A stretch of DNA of 64,000 nt from Fragilariopsis cylindrus CCMP1102 (lineage: Eukaryota; Bacillariophyta; Bacillariophyceae; Bacillariales; Bacillariaceae): NCBI GenBank assembly GCA_900095095.1, contig FMBT01000336.1, forward strand, positions 210,001 to 274,000, in the 5' to 3' direction. This document shows positions 10,765 through 22,702 of this stretch, piece after piece (position 1 is the first letter of the stretch; the number at the start of each line of letters is the position of its first letter). The position numbers were made by a program, and so were the translations under genes. Below the pieces are notes generated by a model, which was not told where the DNA came from, searched no databases, and was given only the letters and a program-made list of their open reading frames with translations.

Positions 10765-13700
10765 TCATTCTTGTTTATTATCGCATACAGCTTCGGATAA
10801 AAAGTTGGTACCCCTTGGAACGTAAGCAAGATTGTCAAAACCTCCTATTGGATCGTACTTGTCTCGAACAGCACTAATTCGATTGACTGTTTCGGGAGTA
10901 TTCCAATGATACTGCAAGAAACTTGGGTTTGCCATTGCAATTGGGCCTAGATACTGGACGAGAGGAGAGAACAGAAAAAGAAGACGTTTGTGAGAACACG
11001 TGCTTAATAGGAGACATTAATTCTGAATTTCAAAAAACAGTATTCTTGTTGAAAACGTTATGGAAGATCGGATAGTACTGTACATTACTTACGGGGTAGT
11101 ACGCTTGAAGCTTCGTTGGGTCATTATTAAAGAATGGATCTTTGAGTATGATATCTAATCTCAAAGCAGGGGGGCCATTCCCATTTAAGACCGCTGAATT
11201 GCGCCAGGGGAAGGCAGACGCTGATTTATCTGCTTGTAGATTTGCACCGTGCGTTAAATGCTGGGATTGAAATCCACCTGCTTCTCCGAGTTCCCGCATA
11301 ACATCATCTGTCAAACGTGGAAACATCATACCACCCATAAAAGGAGGTACTTCACCAGGTTTCGATGATGCATCAGGTAGATACATTGCGTTAGGACCCT
11401 CCGATAAAGAAAGTTGAAAAGACCCTGGCCCAAAATTAGGACCTTGTCCAAATGTTGACATTTCAGCGAATTGTGTCCCCAAATAGGGATTAGGATCAAA
11501 TTCGCTTGCAAACGATTTCGCGACAGATTCAGCTATACCATGGTTATTCACAAAGCTGGTAATATCTGGAGCTAGAGCGAGAAATGCTTGGACAACTTCT
11601 TTCGTATACCATTTGTCTTCCAACAGAAAATTTATTAAACATCCGACTGCTAAAATACCAGCATCTAAAAATTCACTGCATTTTTGTCCTGTAGCGAACA
11701 CATTCAAATTGAAATCATAACCCGATTTTGGTTCGGTACAAAAAGAGTTATCGATTCGCAAATCTTCACAGATATTGAGCGAGCGTCCTACACTACCGAG
11801 ACCTTCTGTACCGCCAAAAGCGCCACCACCCACGTCACCACCACGAAACCAATTAAAAATGATAATAAGAGTTTCAGCCTCTTCTCAAGCGAACAAATGA
11901 TAGTAAATTTTTTGTTAGAACATATAGTATTGCAGTAAATTGCATCCCTAAAAAGTAGAACTAAATACCATACTTACCAACTTGAGTCTTGACCTCATGG
12001 ATTTGAATCCCATATTGTGGGATATTAATGGACGTGATATCGTTACACGGAGAGGATGTAGCATCACCACAAACTGGGTTATAATCTTCTGTCATCAAAG
12101 ATAAGCCGGAACTAGAATTGAACATCTCTCCATCCAGTAGTTCAGCATCGGTAAACATTTTGATAGCTTCTTCCCATGTTCCTAAATAGATTCCGGTAAT
12201 TGAATTAGGACCAGCTGCTCCTCCAAATTTCGGTGATTCTAAATTATCATACTGGAAATTTTGGAATTTTACAGCAAATTCGCCTTTTGTGGTGTTATCA
12301 GCTTTATAGGTAACCCAAATAAAAGTGAAAGCTGTTGGGCTCGGAGATATGACATTTTGAATGTAGAGATTCGTAATCACACCAAAGCCGCCACCACCTC
12401 CTCGCGCAGCCCAATACAATTCCTCATGGTTGTTTGAGGTAACCTCTGTAATAACCGTCCCATCAAATAGAACAATATCAAATGCTTTGACTTGATCGGA
12501 ACCGGTGCCGGCCCACTGATGGAAGACAGTATATAGGAAGTTATAAGAAACAAAACATTGTTAGAATATCGGATCGATAATTTCGTTTACTGTGCCAATA
12601 ATTCTAACTGGTGCAGTTACATTAAAAACGCACAAACATCAATATTCACATGAGCTTACAGGAGTTACGTCACCTAGCCCACCACCGAGAAGATATCCGG
12701 TTACTCCTACAGAGGGACAGGAACCAATGACAGCCATTGCTCCCTCTTCGGGATCATAATTATCGGGATTACCAACAGCTGCTACCAGTAGAGCATTTGT
12801 ACATCCACTTGGTACCTTCATGATGCCTGCATACTTCGTGCCAGGAAGAATCCCTTCTCCCTTCTCTCTTGAAACAACTGTGATGTTATCGGGTTTGCAT
12901 GTCTATTATAATAGTATAATGCAGAGAAAAGTATGTTATATTATACTGTGTTAGTTTCGGTAGAGAGTGGAAATCAATATAGGGAAATACCAGCTTTACT
13001 TACAAGCTTTGTATCGATCACAAGTGTACTAACGTTGAATTTGTTGTAGCAATAGAAGAAAAAGAAGAAGAAAAAATTAAGAAGATAGTGATAATAATGA
13101 CAGCAATTCGGAATATATACTTCTTTTGATACGTACCCATCAGCTGTGCTCACTCCTTGCCACGAATGTCCTGTTCCACGAGGTGACACCTATTGTATAT
13201 ATATAGTAAGAAGGAAAACACAATGAAGTTCGTAAGTTTTGTAAAGATAACAAGTCTACAAATGCAACGATCACACTCTACTACTGTATGTATCAAAAAA
13301 CATACCACATATCCGGACGACCTAGCACAATCCACACCATGCACGATATCTTCTGTATTTTCAGCAAAAAGAACTGCGCCTGTTTTAACATTTTGATATG
13401 ATGGATTTGTTTTTGTAACGAGAAGAAGGGAGAGAAGATCGAATCAACAAGAGTACATATATATTAGTGTGAGAGAGAGATTGATACGATCGATTAAATC
13501 GACTGATCGATTTAGTAAGAAGTAAAATAAGCAGACGGCGATATATCATCGTGTTCAACTAACAATCAACGCGCTTACCTGGGAGACTGAATATTTCGGA
13601 AAGAGGAATGGAATAGAATGAATGAATAGAATCAGAGGACGAGGACAATATGGTATTAATATATAGAAAGAAGGCCACACATAATGTATTCTTATAAGTA

Positions 13701-14203
13701 ATAATAACATACCTAGTACCATAATTTTGGATCCCTCGAGCAGTATTGTACTCAGTTAGATTAAAGTCTTTGGAAGTGGCAGTATTAGGCGAGAAAACCA
13801 CTTTGGGAAGTGTATCGTCACCAACATAATTTACGGTAGCGTTTTGAAATACATTCAGAAGACAACTTCGAAGATAGAATGCACTCTTTGCTGCAGCAAC
13901 ACGAGGATATTTTGCATTATTATCTGGTGAAGATAGTGTAGATGTTGATAATGGTTTGCTTTCGGAACCTTTACCTTCACCTTCACTTTCACCGAATGAT
14001 CCTTCAAGAGTTCTTGCCCAAAATACTTCTTCATCTAGCTGTAGATTATCACTAATAAAACCACTAAATTCATCATCTTTTCTTCGAAGACGAGTATGTT
14101 GACGATCCTCATCAGTAGTCGCAACAACAATACAGCACCGATTCAGCGCAATAAGCCAGAAGAAGTAGTGGATGCCTACGGCAACGATTCCGAAAAATTG
14201 CAT
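10765..14203 (-). CDS. Berberine-bridge-like FAD-linked oxidase, nine exons
   Basis: Exons: 13713-14203, 13579-13586, 13306-13379, 13137-13189, 13004-13028, 12660-12902, 11978-12515, 11093-11883, 10765-10953. All introns are GT-AG; the sum is exactly 804 codons (803 residues). The second exon is only 8 bp and the fifth 25 bp. An N-terminal hydrophobic segment suggests secretion. The PCMH FAD domain has SPRGTGHSWQG (His for flavin attachment) and GSCPSVGVTGYLLGGGLG (Cys equivalent to the 6-S-cysteinyl site), so bicovalent FAD is plausible. ELYWAARGGGGGFGV follows, and the BBE C-terminal motif YWNTP...YDPIGGFDN appears as YHWNTPETVNRI and YDPIGGFDN. The family oxidises carbohydrates or alkaloid-like substrates with O2; the substrate here is unknown. 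It is longer than usual (about 500-550) because of an N-terminal extension and insertions. Confidence 0.88.
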
Positions 14204-14835
14204 GACTTCTTCTCGCTTTCTTTCGTTGTCAATTATTTAGTAGCTGTTTTGAACTTTTACTTTTTATGTGAAGTGCGTACCGGTAACTTACCTGGATATA
14301 TTATTTATTTTATTTGTTGGAAATCTACGCCACTTCTTTTGAGTGGTGTGCTGGTACTGGATCCGGTACTGGATCTAGTACTGGATCCAGTCTGCATCTT
14401 CTATTTTTTCACGTCATAAATCTCATTTCTTCGCCCTCACTTTCCGCGCTTACTCACTGTGATGAGAGGACAAAAATGAAGTGATGTAATCTGTTCGCCT
14501 TATTCGGACTTATCGGCAATGCAAGATATAATGTTGCGTGAATAGGTACTGTACGTGAAGTCCCCACGATTCATCAGGGGTCACGCGCCAGTTTCGCGCT
14601 ACCAGGGCATGCGCTTCATTTATATTGGGTTCAAAGCTTGGTTTAAGTTGGATTGAAAATGATTAAGCCCTTGCTTTCAGTAAGAAATACTACCAATAGG
14701 TCCATGCGCCACCATCTTATTTGGGTCAAATAACACCACTATTCGTCCTGTGCAAGCGGCAGGAAGATAGTGCTGTAAGCCTCATTGCCGGCCCAGCAAG
14801 GAGATCAGCGGCATTACAAGTTTGCAATTCACCTC

Positions 14836-16086
14836 TTGGTGGTGACATTGGCATTGCATCCAATGTACTCTTTTGCATCCTACTTGATTTCTTTTTAGTC
14901 ATGGTAGGATTTAGTTTGTGTTTTTGTAGAAATTTGTTGTGCTATTATTCATTTTTTTTGCGATTTTTGCAATTTTATTCAATGCACGCGCTGTTTTGTA
15001 TGCAGATGTGCAGTTATGCACGAATTTTGTCTCGTAAAATCCCTTCACCGATAGGCACCTCTTTTTGAGATCTTCTGATGTACGCTGTTGCTGTTATTGC
15101 TCCAACAATTGATAACACAACCCTGTTTAAACTTTATTATATTATCTTTTAACAGTGATGATAAAAGATATATGTTCTCATAACCTGTAAATGTGTCTAG
15201 CTACCTAAATTCACTAGACTGAAGACCTCCTATGCTATTTAACGTATATAAATAGTATTTATTAGTAGAAGAGTGAGCTTAGTTGCTCTCTATGATTGGC
15301 TATATCTACTCGTGTGGTATATTTGTGGTCTGACCCTGGCTGGTCATTCCACTCATATGATCTGTCCTGGCTGGTCATTCCATAGTGACACGTGCCTTAC
15401 GTCTACAATTGATAAGTTCCCTACAACAGGAGCAATTGCTTCAGGTGCTATGTGGATCTTTTCTTGTCCTCATCATATAGAGGTGCTTTGTAATTACAAC
15501 CGAGTAGAAGTCTTTGTACTTTTTGATAGTTTTTTATCTTCAAACACACCGGTAGCCTCATTAAAAATGTAAGGTGTGGTGACTCTAGCAAATCAAATAT
15601 ACTACCATACTATAAACTCACTGCTATTGGTACTACTATTTTGTACTAATACTACTACTGTTGCTGCTCTAGAGGTACAGAAAATGTGAAGCAATTTCTT
15701 CTTCCTTTTTTCTATGATTAATATACTATAATGACAGTAACTGTAGGCATTAGACACGTGTCACTATGGAATGACTGACGAAGGACAGACCATAGGAGTA
15801 GATATAGCCAATCATAGAGAGCAACTAAGCTGACACTTCTAATAAACACTATTTACATACACTGATAGCTTAGAAATCTTCACCTTTCTACAAAACACAG
15901 TAATTCCTACCACCATGACTAAAAAGAAAGCAAGTGAGTAGGATACAGAAGAGTACATTGGATACAATGTCAATAACACCAACAAGAGCCAGTGACAGAA
16001 CAGTGCCTAGAGGGTTTATCCCATATGACGGCACACAAGAGGAGAGTCTAGTGAACTTAGGTAGCTAGACACATTTACAGTTACCT
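14836..16086. repeat. Rearranged imperfect inverted repeat
   Basis: The segment 15757-16086 read on the minus strand matches three plus-strand blocks in a different order: 14836-14931 (CATCCAATGTACTCTT...TTAGTCATGGT), 15181-15220 (AAATGTGTCTAGCTACCTAA) and 15228-15396 (TATGATTGGCTATATCTACT...CATTCCATAGTGACACGTG). The left side thus holds the same pieces as the right arm, but shuffled. Within the left arm CTGGCTGGTCATTCCA occurs twice. The identity looks to be about 80-90% by eye. Confidence 0.65.
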
Positions 16087-16537
16087 CTCTTCCCAGGATT
16101 TTTACAATGTGAAAGTTACAAATATATTATCATTCCCTTTTGATCTCCACACTTTTCATACTATATTTCTTTTTATCTACTTATAATTGGTAACTTCCCT
16201 TTCACTTTCATCTAGACCTTCTTGTAGTGTAGCCAGCGGATCTAACTTTGACATCAATTCAATAGACCCAGTATCACTAGAATCAATACTTGCAACAGAG
16301 AAAGAATCGATAAACATTCAGTATGGTGATGTATTCATAACATTTGCCGCTTTAGCAGTTGTACCTGTAAATTATTCATCAGGAGGAACACGAGTAGGTT
16401 TATAGTTAGAATGCGTAGTCATCATTCTTAATCTCTTATTGCCTTACGTATCAGGCGGTGGCATGTAGTCATCTTCTCTATGAACTCCTTTGTCAACATC
16501 AATATCATCTTGCTCATGTGAAACAGGATGATCATCC

Positions 16538-16563
16538 TTAGCTTTAGCAGCTGCTAAAGCTAA
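16538..16563. repeat. Perfect 26-bp palindrome
   Basis: TTAGCTTTAGCAG followed directly by its exact complement, with no spacer. Confidence 0.85.
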
Positions 16564-17802
16564 CGATGATGCACCTTCTTCTGCTACTTATGCTAATGCG
16601 CCTACACCAACTTCTGTATCCAAAAATGCAGTAGGTCCAGTATAGTAGTAGTAGTTGTTGTAATGGCATTTGATACAGAACCATTCACAGAAGCAGACGC
16701 ATTCATTCACAGAAGCATCAACACAGTGTTGATCATTTTGACTCTTTATAAGATGCAGATGCTCAGTTCAAATACCACCCAGTTCCTTACCTAATTTACC
16801 ATCTCCACCTGTTCCAATAAATCTGATAGGAGATTCACTACCATCCTCCTCTTTTGGTGTCTCTTCAGTCAAAATCATCCGTAATACACAGACATAATAA
16901 CCTCGTTCTGACAATGCTTCACCCTTTGATGCATTGATATCCTTACCAGTAATTGAAATTCGAAACATAGCTGTTTTGATATCCTTCTTTCCGGTCTTCA
17001 TGGTCTTTTGAATTGAAAAAAACCATAATCAAAAACCATATTCAACAATCCGTTTCAACTTGTTCTCTACATTAGGATTTTCCACTTTGGCTTGTTTATT
17101 GTTTCTGCATTGATGCTAGTGCAGCATGTCCTACACAGCAGCACTAGTATAGAATAATTGGCGGGTCAACCATTGTCTCTCCAGTCTTTTTAAGATAGGG
17201 AGGAGCAATGCAGCAGCTTTTAGATAATAAATTATATATATAGTGCAGCATGTTCTGCAGAAAATACTTTCGCTTCTGCTTCACCTTCTTGAAAACCAAC
17301 ATGATTTGAAATTTTACTAAACCAAGACGGGTTCATAATATTTGTAGATATGTTAGCTGACTGGGGTTTGTACAAGTGGGAGCGTGCGAGCGCCTCTGAA
17401 TCTACTATCATTTTAATCAGTCTCAACATTCGCATGGTACGTATCATACATTTACATCTCCCTCATCCGGCTTTACATGCAAACAGTACATAATTACCAA
17501 AAAAATTGGTCATAAATTGGCAGCCAAAAATGCTGAGAGGATGGAGGATGTATCTCACTTAGTGGAGTCAGTGCCACTATACGGTGCACATTCAATGTAA
17601 ATGTGCTTCCCTCATTGGAGTAAAAAAATCGTATCCAAATTTGGAGGTAGAATAATGGGGCTACACTGGCACAGGCAGACATACGACCATGATCAGTCCT
17701 ATTTATATAAAAATTAGAAAATAGTACACTAGTAGACTACAAGACTCTCACTGTTTCTTTGGGTCGAAGTTTGAGACATCCATGGCTTCTTGTTCAGTGA
17801 TT

Positions 17803-20042
17803 TTAATTTTTCCATCTCGTAAACAGACGGCTCTTTTTGGTTGAGGATTTCTTATTTCTGGATTCATGATCATAGTTTCCATAATATCCAAGGCCACGGT
17901 CTGACGATTTTCTAGCATCTCCACCTCCGCCGTCCCCACGATCACCTTGGAAGCCTCTGCCCCCACCACGTCCACGACCACCACCACGTCCACCACCACG
18001 ACCGCCCTGATTACGACCGTCACCACCACTACGATCGACGTTTATCTTCTTATGCTTCATCAGTCCGTACTGCTGTGCCACTTTCACTCGCAAGGCAGGC
18101 GGTTCTTCCAATCCCGCTTGATTGGCAAACGCGTTGATCATGTCCACCACCGTATCGAGATGTTGTTGGATTCCTAGATTTTTAAAGTGCAGAAAGTAAA
18201 AACCAATCAGACTTTTGTAGCAATAACTTGCCCTATCTTTCATGATGTCGTCGTTCAAAGCACGTGTCATCCATTCGGGTGACGTTGCTTCTTCGATGAA
18301 TTCTTGCAATTCCTGGTTGGCAGGGATATCAATGCCGGTCAATTCGTTTCGAAGGACAGGTTTCACTTCTTTTTTGTCACTAAAGACCAGTATTCCTGTT
18401 CCACTCTTTCCAGCCCGACCAGTTCGTCCCAATCGATGGATGTAGGTTTCCCGATCCGTAGCTGATCCCACTTGTAAGACATGCGTTACATTGGGATAAT
18501 CGACTCCTCGAGCACTGACGTCGGAGGTGAAAAGAATTCCGGTGGTGACCTTTCGAAAGCGTTGACTAGTTTTGCTACGTTCGTTTTGGCTTAGTTTGGA
18601 ATGAATTTCCATAACCCGATGCGTTCCGCCATTCTTTTTGAATAAATTGACAAAGAATTCCACCTGAGCAGTAGTATTGAAGAAGACCATGAGTTTCGTT
18701 GTCGTTCCATCGGATTGTTGTTGCTTCATTAACTTATCAATCAATTGCACGACGCCTGTGATCAGTTTGGTCGGAGGAAGAACAACATAGGATTGCTCGA
18801 CGGTGTTGGCGACATGGCTGTTGGGATCGTCTTCTTGAATGCAGTCAATGGATTCGTAACTGGGATTTAGAAACCGTTGAATCTGTGTTTGTACAGTGGG
18901 TGGAACGGTGGCACTGAAGAGAAGAGTTTGTCGTCGATTTTTGGATGGCAGGTAACTGACAATTTTATGGATTTCGTCTCGAAACCCCATATCGAGGAGT
19001 CGGTCCATTTCATCCAAGATAAGAACATCAACGTTCTTGACGGTGTCTGCAAAATGAATACCTCTATCTTTGAGTTTCGAGGATTCCAAATGATCAATCA
19101 ATCTACCGGGTGTTGCCGTTAGAATAGTAGGCAAGCGGCGATCCAGCATCTGTAAATCTACTCCTCTGGCGGTCCCTCCGAACATAACTTGACAACTGGC
19201 ACCAACACCTTTATGAACTCTAACTAGACCTTCGGCAGTGTTATGAATTTGTGTTGCCAGCTCACGGGTGGGAGAAATGACAAGGATCCGGACGCCATCT
19301 TCGCCATCTTCTCGCATGTGGCCTTGTTGTATAATCCGTTCGAGAGTCGGCAGAAGAAATGCTAGTGTCTAAAGATAATAAGTAATAATCAATATAATTG
19401 GAGGTAGACAGAAATATATAAGAAGTGATGTTTGAGGGTCAGATAAAGCCTGTCAGCTTTGTTTCTAGTATCACATCACAATATTGTTATGTTACCTGCC
19501 TTTCCAGACCCAGTACGACTCCTTCCTACTACATCCTTGCCCTCGAGGACAGCATCCCAAGTCCTTGCTTGAATATCCGTCATACTTGTAAAGCCTTGTT
19601 GCGTCAATCTATTGAGCGTTTTGTGATGTAGATTCTCGAGATCGGCAAAGTATCGTGTCGTCGTATCTTCTTCTTCTTCTACTTTTTTTTCTTCAGCAGA
19701 GTTGTTGTTGTCGAGTTGCAGTGATGATGAGTCTGAGTCGTCGATGTCTACTGATGATACAACACCATCTAATGGTGACGGCGAGTTGATGCTGTTCGTA
19801 GAGAATAAGCGAAGTCTAGTATGAGGAGTCGAAGGGAGCAACAACCCCGGCGTTGTAGTAGAAGAACTGACAGGAAATTTCCGGTGCTTTGTAATTGTAG
19901 CGCTAGTCGTTTTAGTACAACAACATGTACATGTCCTACTAATTATTGTTGCTGCTCGTGTAGCAGCATTCCTTATTGGGCGCCGCCGCAACACAAGCAA
20001 CTGCGCCGAGGAGCGACGAGCTGTAACAATAAAAGCGGACAT
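17803..20042 (-). CDS. DEAD-box RNA helicase, probably mitochondrial
   Basis: ATP-dependent RNA helicase of 702 residues. Exons 19500-20042 and 17803-19368. The N-terminus (MSAFIVTARRSSAQLLVLRR) is rich in Arg, Ser and Ala and lacks acids, fitting a mitochondrial presequence. Motifs in order: Q motif (FADL...GFTSMTDIQARTW), I (SRTGSGKT), Ia (SPTRELA), Ib (TPGR), II (LDEMDRLLDMGF, DEMD in place of DEAD), III (SAT), V (SARGVDYP), VI (HRLGRTGRAG). An RGG/RG-rich tail follows (residues ~635-665), typical of RNA annealing. The intron is best read as GC-AG: AAAG|GCAGGT to TTTAG|ACACTA rebuilds GSGKTLAFLLP, whereas the nearby GT donor would break the frame or lose the Thr. Similar in layout to mitochondrial Mss116-type helicases. 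Confidence 0.93.
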
Positions 20043-21128
20043 GATTGATAGTTGCCTGCTAACTAACGAAGTATTGCTGCGTCACTTAGAGGTCTTTGTC
20101 GTTGTTGGCTCTATAGTGTACCAGTACCAGCACCGTTCCTCGTATATTTTAGATTGTATCCACATACATAATAAAACGATGATTGATGGATGGATGGATT
20201 CATTCATTCAGATACACTCTCATGTACTGTAATTGGTGGCTCTACAGGAACAATAAATATCTTTCAGTCACGAATGATGAGCTTGAGTGCAGGGGGTAAT
20301 AATTTAATTATTACCCCTGCTTGAGTAGTGTTTGTTTGTTCACCCCCCCCCCGCGCCCCAACAAGCCATTTTTTGATGACGTCATGTTTTCTCACGTAGA
20401 AGCTAGCTTAGTACTATTGACACGAATATTCTTCTGTATGACGCGTGTGACTCGTGCCAAAATCATGCCTCGCAAACAATGGCCTTGCTTCTATATTTTT
20501 TCATACTGTAGTCTCATTTTCGTTATCCTTCGTAACGATAGAAAATGTACGATTCAAGTTTTAGGCTCTATTTTGAAGACACACGCCTTACACAAGCTGA
20601 CACAGTTCGGCACATCCCACATTTCGCCCTATTGTATTAAGAACAATTATGGGTAAGGCGACGCGATACAAAGTGAATCTTCAAGCAGTAAGCAGGTGGA
20701 AGAAGGAAAAAGTGTTAGTCGTGACTGTTCCGCGAAGCAGCCCTCATAAGAAGTCTCAGACAGTTTAACAGAACAAAACATTGATGAAGAGAGAGTGCCG
20801 TTGCATGTAAATCTCATGCAACAGTCACATAAATTTCGCTCACCAAACACTCAAAACACAACGTGCATCCTTCAAACACCCATCGAATTCGCCATTTTTG
20901 GTGCAAGCAACTCATCATCCATCTGTTCTTCTCATTATTCGTAAAGACACAACATCGAAAGGAAGATCTAATCTCATCCATATCCGTTCCTTCACTCACA
21001 CATGCCGACGGATAGTCAGTGAAAACCACCATCAACATCATCGAGCACAAAACCCCCAAGTCCACTGCCACCAAGTCCACCATCATCATCATCAGATCAT
21101 CAGATACTACTACGAATAATATAATAGT
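20043..21128. other. Divergent promoter region, helicase and bHLH genes
   Basis: No supported gene; a 111-codon ORF at 20321-20656 has no domain. It contains a strong inverted repeat at 20289-20320, a C-run at 20342-20352, and near 21030-21120 CA/TCA-rich sequence just before the bHLH start. Confidence 0.5.
20289..20320. repeat. AT-rich inverted repeat with G/C ends
   Basis: GGGGTAATAA, 5-bp spacer, TTATTACCCC, extended outward to GCAGG/CCTGC apart from one extra G. It could fold as a hairpin in the shared promoter region. Confidence 0.7.
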
Positions 21129-22702
21129 ATGGCAACCACATCGTCGTCGTCTGCCACAACAATGTCGAATAATTCGAATAATGCTGCTACTGCCATCGCC
21201 GCACAGGCCGCAGCAGCGGGAGCAGCTGCGGTACGTGATATGAAAAACTTTTCGGATCATGAAATTAATGAACTATTGGGATTAATTCCCGATGAATATA
21301 CGGCGGAAGAACAACGACAACAAGCTGAACATGAAGCGGCGGCTACGGCGATTGCTGCCGCCAACGCGGCCTTTGCTTCCGGTGGAGGTGTGCACCACAC
21401 GGTGGGCGCCCAGGCACTATCCTCTTCAAATAATAATACTAATTCCGGGGGATTGGAATCTTTAAGAGTTTCTACAGAATTAACACCAAGTAATAGTACC
21501 ATTACTACTACATCGGAGCAACAACAACAACAACCACCGGGAAATCCAAAAACCAGCAGCACTACTACGGATGATGATGAAGCACAGGTACGATCGGAAC
21601 GGAAACGGAGTCGTGAAAAACAACGTCGGAATGATGTGAATAAACAATTTGCAGAATTGACGGAAATTTTGAAACGCATTGAACGTGAGGAACAAGAAAT
21701 TGGACGTCGTGATGATTCGTATGGTAGTCTCTCGACGATGATGGCCATTGCCGCCTCGACGGGACCGACCAATCGTGTTGATTTGATTGCACGGACGATT
21801 GTGCATCTCGAACGATTGAATCGTACTGCGAAGAAACAAAAATTGGAATTTAATAACTTACGTGAACAATTGGAGAATACGAAAAAATCGGGTGAGGATA
21901 TGGCCGAAAAATTAAAAGACGTAATGTTTAATCAACAACGGCAAGTAATGTCAACGTTACAACCGTTTGCACATTACCAACCACAACAACAGCCTGGTGG
22001 TACTGTGGCATCATCATCCGCGCCCGGAGGAGGAATGCAAACTACTAATACCAATGGGACCACAAATCAACAGCAACAGGTACGTACATCCAGAAGAGAT
22101 ATTATCTTGAACTATTTTTTGCAGTTACACTACATATATACTCACTTACACTTGAATATACATTTGCACTTACTCTTGTTTTATAACAAAATCAGATGCC
22201 AATGATGATGGTACCAATGATGATGCCACAACATCATACTGCTACGAACGGTCAACAGCAAGGGTCTACTACTAATGCTCCCGGAGGAGCGGCAGCACCG
22301 TCTGGCGGAGCGCCACAAGCAGGCGGCGCACAACAGCAGCCTCAACAACAGCAACAACCACAGTATATGATGATGATGCCACCACAAATGATGCAACAAC
22401 CGGGAGGACAACCTATGCAAATGCAACCACAACAGATGATGCAGCCAATGATGCAACAACCACAACAACAGATGGTACAACAACAACAGCAACAACCTGT
22501 CCAACAGCAGCTTCCACAACAACAGCCACAACAGCAAAGTTACATACAACCACCACCACAACAGCAACCACAGCAGCGGCAGCAGCAAATGATGACGGCG
22601 CCTGGTACTACGTCATCACCAACGGGACAGAAGGGACGTATGTCTAGTAAAGGCAGTGGAGGAGGAGATAATTTGGGTGAAAATTTCGCACATTCAGCCT
22701 GA
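21129..22702 (+). CDS. bHLH transcription factor, Gln-rich
   Basis: Exons 21129-22079 and 22196-22702 with a GT-AG intron; 485 residues. The basic region RSERKRSREKQRRNDVN and helix 1 (KQFAELTEILKRIE) lie near residues 157-187; helix 2 (RVDLIARTIVHLERLNRT) near 218-236 continues into a leucine/coiled-coil stretch (LEFNNLREQLENTKK). Glu9, Arg12 and Arg13 of the basic region are kept, predicting E-box (CANNTG) binding, but position 5 is Lys rather than His. The loop is long, about 30 residues. The N-terminus is Ala/Ser/Asn-rich and the C-terminal third is Gln/Met/Pro-rich, like an activation domain. It acts in the nucleus; targets are unknown. Confidence 0.88.

Larger units (their letters stand above)
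14204..17802. other. Gene-poor 3.6-kb region with decayed sequence
   Basis: No intact gene. It holds a 12-bp tandem repeat (14353-14390, GTACTGGATC units), a rearranged inverted repeat (14836-16086), a 26-bp palindrome (16538-16563) and short ORFs that look like worn coding sequence: plus-strand 16230-16405 and around 16536-16640 (Ala-rich), and minus-strand 16768-17001 (77 codons, MKTGKKDIKTAMFRISITGK). None has a recognisable domain. GCAGCATGT motifs recur near 17121 and 17245. I read this as degraded repetitive or former genic DNA. Confidence 0.45.

Noticed and set aside
14721-15068. 115-codon plus-strand ORF with hydrophobic segments
   Set aside because: It lies in the rearranged repeat; the inverted copy at 15.8-16.1 kb does not preserve the frame, so it is unlikely to be a gene.
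14204-17802. Retroelement or virus-derived fossil in the gene-poor region
   Set aside because: No reverse transcriptase, integrase, protease or capsid motif and no long terminal direct repeats could be seen; only short inverted and shuffled repeats.
20321-20656. 111-codon plus-strand ORF in the helicase/bHLH spacer
   Set aside because: No recognisable family and unstructured composition; sits in a promoter region.
22181-22588. 135-codon Leu-rich minus-strand ORF
   Set aside because: Antisense of the Gln-rich bHLH tail (CAG/CAA read backwards gives Leu).
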